NCBI GenBank assembly: GCA_025506515.1
Contig: CM046458.1
Span: 43,922,574-43,986,573 of the forward strand
Source: Flaveria trinervia
Lineage: Eukaryota; Streptophyta; Magnoliopsida; Asterales; Asteraceae
Length of the DNA: 64,000 nt
Direction: 5' to 3'
The position numbers and the translations under genes are program-made. A model generated the notes under the pieces. The model did no database searches, was not told the DNA's origin, and was given only the letters and a program-made list of their open reading frames with translations. The first letter of the stretch is position 1. Each line of letters opens with the position of its first letter. Below are positions 56,049 through 64,000 of the stretch, one piece after another.

Positions 56049-59000
56049 ATGGCTAGTCGTTGGACTATGAGCACGAAGCACAACATCTGTGCTCATCTGG
56101 GTCTCACCTCCAGGAACGCAGCTGACTTCTCGGGCATTATTACTTTCCTATGGAGATCGAGGAGTTTCCGTGCCATATCGACTCCATGCACACCATACCG
56201 CTCAATTCAGCAGGCCTTCTGGGAAGGCGCAGTTGTCGACAGGACCTTAAAGCCCCACCGTATCAGGAGCTCTATCTTTGGTCAGGCTATAGAGATCACG
56301 GAGGATGATCTCAGGACGTATTAGAGTTTGGGGACGATGCTGACTGCCCTACCTGACTACACCCACTAACAGTACGAGGCTGTTTTCTGCGAGCCAAGTA
56401 CTTGGGGGGTATCACCACAGGTGTGCTCAACAAGAGCAACCTTTGCCCTCAATTTAAGTACTTGGCCCATGTGCTGCATAAGTGCATTGCCTCCAGGAAG
56501 GGAGGTTTCGATGAGCTATCAGATCAGATTCAGAACGCCTACATGGCGTTGGTGCTGAACCATCCGTTCAGCTTCTCCAGGTTGATCTTCACCTACCTGA
56601 TGGAGAACATCAAGGCAAAGGGCAAGGAGGGATTTTGCACGTACCCTCGCTTTATGCAGATGATTATACAGAAATATTTCCCTTCACTGCCAAAGGAGAA
56701 GGAGGACACCGTGGTGCTCGAGTGATGGACGATTCCACCTTGGGCAGGATGAAGGTGTATAGGGGGAAGCAAGTGAAACCCCCTGTCAGGCTGTTGTTCG
56801 GGCATCTGGCCCGTGAGGACTATGTGGCGCCGTCACGAAGGAAGTGGCGCCATGATGACAGCGACTTAGATACTAAGCAGATTGTGCTCCCCACTAATGA
56901 GTCAGATGAAAATTATAGTGGTGATGGTGGAGACTCTAGCCCCGCTTCATCTAGGCCACGACTACAGATGTTACACCTCCACCACCCACTCATGGAGATG
57001 TTGCTACAGCCAATTTCCATCAGGATTTCTGTCCTCCTGAGGAGGAGGAGGAGGAGGAGGAGGATGAGGAGCCACTAACTCGTACAGTGGGCAGCAAGGT
57101 TGTTGCCACCAAAAGAGGGATTCAGGCAGTTGGTGGACGCCCGGGTGAGTCTTGGGGGACTATGACTGATCCTACCTACACCCCCCAGCTCGGTCTAGCA
57201 TCCTAGGGGGAGCATCCTTCTCGAGCGGTTCGAGGAAAAAGAGGATGGTTCAGCCCCACGGGATGAAGCCCAAGAGATGGAGGTACACGATGATCACAGC
57301 CTCTTCCCCCACTGCCACCAGAACTACCACCACCCACCACTACTCACCCACCACCACTACTACTACACCACCCATCTTTACAACCACACCTCCACCTACC
57401 ACTACCTCACCCACCATCACTACTACCACTCCACCCACTCACATACCACCACCTATATTCACCACTTCAACCACTAACACCACTAGCCACCAAGCAGGAC
57501 CATCATTCCACCCATCATTCCCCACAGGATCATCTCTGCCTCCCAGTGGGGTAGAGGAACAGCTGTCAGCATTGAATCGTATGGTGTTGAAGCTGTTGGC
57601 TGCCGATGACGAGAAGACTTCTCAGCAACGACAACTAGTAGAGCTAACTGCTGCCCAAGCACATCAGATCTCTAAGCAGGCTCAGGAAATTACCCAACTC
57701 AAGGAGCATAAAATCCAATCATCAAAGAAGATCAAGGAGTTGGAGACATCTAATAGGTCTATCATGCTCAAGCTAAAGAGATCAAAAGATGAGCCTCTAA
57801 AGATAAGAGAAGATGATGATGATCGTGAGGATGAGGATGATAAGGATGATGATGAGGATGAGTCAGACGAAGAGGTGATGAAGGAAAGGATGAGGATGAT
57901 AAGGATGATGATGAGGAAGGAGGTGATGCGGCTGCTCCAAAAGCCACACATGCTAGAGAAAGACGCTCCAAGAAGTCACAAGATCAAGGAGCCTCATCCT
58001 TGGCCCCCACTGAAGAAGAGCACATGATTCAAGATAAAAGTAATGTTTAGATGTTTATGTAACTTTAAATCTTGTGTAATTGAATCATGTATTAAACTTA
58101 TGTACTTCATGTTTTTATATATATATTTGCTATTTAACTGTTTGATTATTGACAAATGATTGATGTGTTAAATGTTTAAATCAAGCAGATCAACAATCTC
58201 AGCAAGACTAGTATGATGTTGCTCCCTTACAGCAAATCAAGTCTCAATTCACTATGATACTTGATTTGCAAGGGATTGTCAGGAGGTCTATGAGTTATAC
58301 TCTTGAAGAAGGAGAAATAATTCATGACCTTACTGATGAGCAATTGGCGGAGATGTTCTGGCTCAATCCAGACGAGATTATCAAGGACACTCCAACTTTT
58401 GAAGTTACTAGTGATGATGAGCTAAATGACATTGATGAGATCTAGATCGAGGACGTCACTACGGAGCATTATCCAGAGTATGCTGACAAAGAGGAAAATG
58501 CAGTCCCCAATCTGGTGACACTCTTGTCAGTGATACGTTCGAGAAACTAGATCAGATAGAGCAAGAGTCTGAGAAGAATCCAGATCAAGCCCATGCCTCG
58601 AATGCCGATGTCAACATCAAAAAGGCTGAATAGGCAGCTTGTTTTGCAGAGATCCAAGCCCACGCACTGCTCCAAAGCCGAGTGCCTACACCAAGCTCTA
58701 CAAAGTGAAGAAGCATCTGAAGGTGTCAGGAAAAATTATAGTGTGAGCATATTTTGAGGATCTAAATGTATATGCTATCAAGAGGGAGAAGGGAATAGAG
58801 TACTTCAGATTCCCACATGATCTAAAGACTCCCTGGTTTTGAGCTCAACCAGCTGGCTAAACTAAAGTTGCTATATGCTAACCCAAGGCAAATGTCAGGC
58901 TGGTTTGAGGTGGCATTACAGAAAGAGTACCACACCAGGTGGGACAACTACAACCTCAACAACCGACGAGGTATATCAGATGGTCTGAAGTTGATGCCAT

Positions 59001-59385
59001 TACCAGAAAGCCAAAGATAGTGTTGAAGTGGAGTCATTCGTGCCCGATGTCAAGAATCCCTCTAAGGGAAATGCCACAGGACTTCACTCCCCACTTTAGT
59101 GGTAGTACTATGATTGGAGAACAAGTGAAGTTGTTATAGTCTTGCAAAAGAGGGCAAAATGGATATTATTTGGGTATTTGACCCAATGTGGCTAACTAAC
59201 TTGTCACTTGATGATGTATACACATTGTACAAGTGGCCATTGTTTTATGATTCTCAAGACATTATACAAGCCCTCCAATTCCAAAATGTTATAAGGCTCT
59301 GTTTGCATTTGAAATACATGCTGGAGCTACAAGAGAGGAGAAGTACAAGAAGTTTGAGGAGCTGATGAAGAATGTTAAACAATAG
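56049..59385 (+). pseudogene. Extra gene of element G, copy 2
   Basis: Diverged second copy, same architecture. MASRWTMSTKHNICAHLGL opens at 56049. The N-terminal domain carries QQAFWEGAVVDRTLKPHRIRS, GVLNKSNLCPQFKYLAHVLH and LVLNHPFSFSRLIFTYLMEN. A Glu-rich stretch lies near 57040, a Thr/Pro-rich linker at 57300-57480, a coiled coil near 57600-57770 and an acidic tract at 57810-57920. The intron 58040-58188 follows, then the C-terminal domain (58254-59385) ending at TAG 59383-59385. Frameshifts occur near 56319, 56723 and in the C-terminal domain. TAG at about 58631 and TGA at about 58744 replace Trp codons of copy 1. Confidence 0.77.
58040..58188 (+). other. Conserved coding intron of G extra gene, copy 2
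   Basis: GATAAAA|GTAATG to AAATCAAGCAG|, 149 bases, same phase as in copy 1. Confidence 0.8.
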
Positions 59386-59396
59386 AATAAACTAGG

Positions 59397-59410
59397 TCGA
59401 AGGGGGAGTT
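59397..59410 (+). other. Polypurine tract of G copy 2
   Basis: TCGAAGGGGGAGTT directly before the LTR at 59411. Confidence 0.9.
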
Positions 59411-59995
59411 TGTAGATACATGTGTACCTAGTTTAGGAGCTCAAATGTAAAATGTCTTTCATGTCTTACATATATGTAACTGAATGGGTATGAATGAAAT
59501 GTAATTTTTTTGTGATACTTATAATGTTTAATATTTCATTGTTTATTATGTGATAATGCATAGTGAACTAACTATATAGGTTTGTGGTTGTTTACATAGT
59601 TCTTAGTCAATAATGATTGAGAATGTGTTTAAACATAATCGTGTGAAGTTATCATGCTAATGGACCATATGCATGAATACTTCATGCTAATGAACCAGTT
59701 GCATGACTGGACCAGGAGACTGGATCAGCCGCACGATTGTAGCATGAGATTGACTCAGTCGCACGACTAAATCTTTAGTCGTGCGGATGGATCAACCGCA
59801 TGCTTCAATCACACGACTGAACCAGCAAATGGTTTAGTCACACGGATGGAAAACCCTAACCTATAAATACACTTAATTCGTGGAAAAACGTGACATTTCG
59901 AATCCCTACGCACTAAATCGTATCCTAGCCATCCAAAGACCTATGATAACATGTTCCAAGTTCATAGATCGTAGTTAATCATCCTATTTGGACTA
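59411..59995 (+). repeat. G-family LTR, right copy, cut by element F
   Basis: Starts TGTAGATACATG. It has the same palindrome cluster (about 59650-59850) and TATA (59862-59869) as 53731-54461. It stops near 59995, where the F LTR begins; the last part should lie beyond the window, after F. Confidence 0.85.
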
Positions 59996-60647
59996 AAAGA
60001 ACCAATGAGCCTGATGAGAAAAACCTCTAAGTCCCACAGACATTACAACTGCTGAAGAAGATCACAACAGCTGAACATCACTGATTACAAGGTCTGAAGA
60101 CAAAGTCTGAAGCCATCAGCTGAAGACAAAGTCTGAAAGTAAAGTACTGAAGAACAAAGACTGAAGACAAAGACTGAAGACCAAAGTGATCAGTAGTTGT
60201 CACAACAGCTGAAGTAATTAACTTCAGTAGTTGTGATGGTTTCCTTTCATACTTGTATTTACTTTTCAGTAGTTATAGTTTCAGTAGTTGTAGTTCAGTA
60301 TTTTTATGTTTTTGTACTTAAGCATTCTCTAAGATGTAATCAGTAGTTGAGAACATTCTTAGTAGTTTGCATAGTTTCAGTAGTTTGAATAATTCTGTTA
60401 GATGTCACTATCAAGTGACATCAGCAGACGTCACATTTCCTATATAAGAATGTTGACCTAGTTGTAACGTGTGACATTGAGCCACCACGAAAGCATATGA
60501 ATGAAATTTTCTTTTGCAGAATTCTCTCTTTCTATAACCGTACTGTTACATTGAATATAATTGTGTTCTTGTGAATTGTTTAATTCATTGTTCGAATTCC
60601 GCTGCAATACTCCTTAATTAATCAAACTTAGATCACTGATCCTAACA
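59996..60647 (+). repeat. 5' LTR of element F
   Basis: About 652 bp, with the first bases altered (ATTTGGACTAAAAGAACC) and the end GATCCTAACA. It includes the perfect GATGTCACT/AGTGACATC inverted repeat, the ACGTCA box and a TATA box (TATATAAG near 60441). Confidence 0.9.
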
Positions 60648-60649
60648 AA

Positions 60650-60661
60650 TGGTATCAGAGC
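60650..60661 (+). other. Primer binding site of element F (tRNA-iMet)
   Basis: TGGTATCAGAGC two bases after the LTR end. Confidence 0.95.
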
Positions 60662-60873
60662 AGGTTAATCATTGATCGATCTAACAATTGATCATTGAAA
60701 CTGCTATTCGATATCTAAGTTTGATTGAATTAGCATATTTGCAAGAATGGTTATAGATCATTGAATTTCTGCTGCTTTCGGTTAGTTGCTTTGAGTTTTC
60801 TCTTGGTTCATATTGTTTGTGTGTGTTTTGTCTAAATCAGTTAAAACTTAATTGAATTTGGTTGAATCTGAGA

Positions 60874-63697
60874 ATGACTACTCCTTCTAAGACCCTCACA
60901 ATACCGGTTCCTCAACCAAGCCTCCGATGCTGGTTAGGACTGAGTATAACATATGGCAACGAAGAATGCTTCATCACCTGTCTGTTAACAGTTAGGTTTG
61001 TTGGACATCTGTGGTACATGGTCCACACAAGCCTATAGTGAACAATCCGGAAACCAAGCAAATGGTTCCGAAGAAGAACAATACTCAGATGAGGATCGAA
61101 AACTGTTTGAGATTGATGCTAAAGCGCATGTATTCTGGCCATGGCTCTGCCTAATGAAATCTATTCTGGGCTTATGCATCATGAAACTGCTCATGACCTC
61201 TGGAATGCATTGAAGGAACAATTTGGTGGAACAGATGAGGTCTTAGCAAACAACAGGGAAATCCTGCCCAACAATATGAGACATTCTCTCATAGGAAGGG
61301 TGAGTCACTGACTCAACAGTTTGAGCGTTTTTCCTGTTTGATCTCTGAGCTGAAAATGGTCAAACATGAATACACTAATAGTCAGATGAACAACAGATTC
61401 CTTAGATCACTGCTGCCTGAGAGATGGGACACATATACCATTGTCCTACGCTCCAGTGCAAATCTGGATAGCCTATCTCTCACCCAACTCCATGGGAAAC
61501 TGCTTACATTTGAAAGAGAGATAGAGCAGAAAAGGAAACTGGCATCATCAGGAAAGCTCACTGATGACTTTGTACCAGGGAACACTGCCTTGGTTGGTCA
61601 TGAGTCAGAATATGCTGCATCAGAAAGCCATTATGATGAGCATATAGATTTCTCTTCAAACAGTTCAGATCATGCATTTGTTAGTGTTGACAGTCAGTCA
61701 GGCTGTAATAGTGACAATTTGTGTTTCATTATGGATGATTTAAAGGGTATTGCTGATGATGACTTAGAAGAGATGGATATTATAAGCCAAATCGCCTTGA
61801 TTAATATCATATCTCAAAAGTTCTATAAGAGAACTGGTAGGAAATTTCCAGGACTCTCTGGCAAAACCAAAGTTGGTTTTGACAAGAGTAAGTTGAGGTG
61901 TCACAAATGCCACAGGCTTGGACACTTTGCAAGAGAGTGTAGATCAACTGATCTAACTCCTCTGCACCCTTTGTGACTTTTCCAAGAAATAGTTCACAAA
62001 ACAAAGGCAACATCCTGTTAGTTTTGGTCATCATTCACCCTATCCTCCTGCATATTTTGTCCCTCAGGGTTCATTGTCAATCCATATCCCTGCTATTACA
62101 TGCCTCAGCCAAATCAAGTTCAAGTTCCTATTGCACAACACCCTCAAGCCTTACCTGAGCCTCTACCATCTCAATCATCTAAATCACAACCTCATCACAG
62201 CTTCTTCACCCCTGGTGTTGTTGACTGGAGCAGTTTACCAGATGATCTCTCTGGTAATGAGCAATTATTTGCTGGTGATGGTCAACATGGTGGTGAACAT
62301 CCTTTTGGGAATCTAGCTCTCATGGCCTTGGAGTCTACTGAGATTTTTCATGCTCCAATGCATCTTCATCACAGATAACCCAGGTATCCTCTGAGGCTAA
62401 GGCCAAGCTATGTTCTGAATCTTGCATAGCTGCATTTATCTCTATTGAGAGGCAAATGTAGCTTTAATTAATCAAAATCTTGAGCTTGAGCAAACTATTT
62501 CCAAAAGAAAAGCTGAATATGAGTCTGTCCTTAAGGATAAAATGATGAGATTTATAAGCTTAAATGCCAATTAAATGATGAAAAGGCTAAGCTAGAGGTC
62601 ACTCTTGGGAACCACAGAGAACTCAAAGAAAAACATGCAGTTACCCAAGTTGAGTGTGACCGCTGGGTATCATCCTGCAAGGATTTGAAATGCTGCTCAG
62701 TAGGCAGTCTGCTTCGAATGTGAAGTTTGGAATAGTAACCTGAAGTTGAAAGTAATTTCCAAACCACATCATCATGTGCATCATCCTCAAGTGATCACCC
62801 AAATCACAAGATGAAATCAGTGTTGATACCTCAGTAAATCAATTGCTTGATTGGTCAACTACGGATAAGCACATGAAACTGAGTACTGCAGATGTTGTCC
62901 CACAAAGTATCTCAAGCATTAAAGAGAAAGACACAACATCTGAAAAGCATTTCAAATCAGCTGAAATAAAAGTATTAACAACTGCTGATAGAGAACAGTG
63001 AAGAACAAGTCTTCAGTTGTTACAGATCCTTCAGTACTTAACAGAAGTACTGAAAGGAGGCAAGTACTGAAGAGCACACCTTCAGTAGTTTCCACATCAG
63101 CAGTTGATCAATTCAAGATGAAGAATAGGCCATGTGAAATATATGGTAAATTCAATCATCTTTCTGATGAATGTTGGTACAGAAAGGGTTCCAAACTCAA
63201 TAGAGATAAGCTCATTAAAATCCAGATGGATGAAATAAAAAATAAGTTTGAGACGAAGTTGTACCACAGTCATCCCAATGTGATAAACCAAGCCTTCATC
63301 CAAATCCAAAAAAAGGATAGGGTTTATCATAAACAGCTCATAGTGCTCTCATGATAAACATCAGACTAAGTCTGTGAATTTCAAGGAGGAAATGGTGGGC
63401 CATAGGAACTCATCATACACAAGTAATGATATGTCACAAGAGTTGAAAGCTTTGGCTACAAATCAAACATAACTTGTTATGATGGTTCAGCATTTGTTGG
63501 GGAGAGTTAACCAACTAGATGCACCTATGATCAAACCACTAAAAAGGCATTCTAAGCCCAAATCCAAGGAATCCATTTGCAGCACCATCTCCTTCTTCAT
63601 CAGCTGTAATCATAAGACAAAGTTATCGTTAAATCTGTTGATGAAACAGACCCAAAACCAAAAGGTTGGGTCTCAAAACCTAACTACTCTTTATGAT
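60874..63697 (+). pseudogene. gag of element F (broken)
   Basis: Starts MTTPS at 60874 with an early frameshift. 61338-61976 is open and carries the end of the UBN2-like region and knuckle 1 CHKCHRLGHFAREC. Knuckle 2 reads CEIYGKFNHLSDEC (63136 onward): the second zinc Cys is Tyr (TGT to TAT). The coiled-coil part near 62400-62600 is split by one-base deletions. It closes before the pol ATG at 63700. Confidence 0.85.
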
Positions 63698-63699
63698 AA

Positions 63700-64000
63700 A
63701 TGCAGGGTTCTTCAGCATGCCAAAGGAGCATCTGGTATGTAGAGTGGAGGATCAATGCATATGACTGGGAGCAGTTCTCTTCTAATTTGGAAATGAAGGG
63801 ATTTGTTCATTTGCAAATGATGCCAAGGGTTACATCATCGGGAAAGGATATGTGTCTAAAGGAGATATCAGATTTGATGATGTTAACCATGTGGAGAATC
63901 TCAAGTATAATCTACTGAGTGTCAGTCAGATGTGTGATAAAGGGCATGTTGCACTTTTCACAAGCCAGAACTACAGGCTTCTGTCTTCCCAAGTTCTGAG
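63700..64000 (+). pseudogene. Start of pol of element F: protease and pre-integrase
   Basis: Opens MQGSSACQRSIWYV at 63700. A short deletion near 63743 removes the catalytic DSG of the protease, and another near 63790 removes part of the following region. The pre-integrase part (NLKYNLLSVSQMCDKGHVALF, near 63898) is readable up to the window end. Confidence 0.85.

Larger units (their letters stand above)
53731..59995 (+). mobile_element. Non-autonomous G-family derivative: LTR, extra gene, LTR
   Basis: Two G-family LTRs enclose only spacer and the extra gene. PBS, gag and pol are missing. Its first LTR is at the same time the 3' LTR of the G copy upstream. The right LTR is cut by element F at about 59995. 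It could be an internal-deletion product or one half of a tandem made by LTR recombination. Confidence 0.75.
59996..64000 (+). mobile_element. Copia element F, left part, nested in a G LTR
   Basis: Same subfamily as D: LTR, PBS, gag and the start of pol are present, and the window ends in the pre-integrase region. The 3' end and the target duplication are not visible. Confidence 0.92.

Overview
The window is repeat-only DNA from a flowering-plant nuclear genome, most likely a dicot. It is made of Ty1/copia LTR retrotransposons inserted into one another, all on the plus strand, and I see no host housekeeping gene or RNA gene. Gag with two CCHC knuckles, the order PR-IN-RT-RNaseH, a PBS matching initiator tRNA-Met and a long extra gene between RNaseH and the 3' polypurine tract all point to the Sirevirus/Maximus-like branch of copia. 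The extra proteins resemble the 'putative plant transposon protein' type that I recall as common in Asteraceae. That family placement is inference and is weak.

The layout is a nested stack, and I resolved it by matching target-site duplications (TSDs) letter by letter. Element G is the oldest host. It supplies 1-1507 (end of RT, RNaseH, spacer), 36121-37450 (spacer), 49438-53730 (extra gene) and an LTR at 53731-54461. Element A (1508-36120, TSD ACCAC) sits in G. Element B (5999-17704, TSD CCCCT) sits in the pre-integrase region of A, and element C (22018-34465, TSD AATTT), from a different family, sits in the extra gene of A. Element D (37451-49437, TSD AGTCA) sits in G just upstream of its extra gene. 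The LTR of G at 53731 is followed directly by a second, diverged copy of the G spacer and extra gene with no gag or pol between them, and then by another LTR (59411-59995). That last LTR is cut by element F (59996 to beyond the window), a relative of D.

Gag carries the UBN2-like capsid region, a CCHC knuckle, a coiled coil and a second knuckle. Pol follows in another frame and carries protease, integrase, reverse transcriptase and RNaseH. Every coding region is broken by stops or frameshifts. The best-kept stretches are the D gag N-terminal region, the D integrase core, the C reverse transcriptase core and RNaseH, and the C-terminal exon of the G extra gene (52813-53715).

Two features deserve attention. 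First, the extra gene looks like a transcription unit of its own. C, D and both G copies have a TATA-like box upstream of its start codon. Both G copies also share a coding intron whose removal keeps the frame, and a probable intron just before the ATG. Second, each family has its own short palindrome: AACTACTGAAG/CTTCAGTAGTT in A, B and D, CTTCCGAAG/CTTCGGAAG in C, and CAGTCGCACGACTG in G. Each is clustered in the LTR and again in the spacer upstream of the extra gene. The sequence of the motif changes between families while its two positions stay the same, which suggests paired regulatory arrays serving two promoters.
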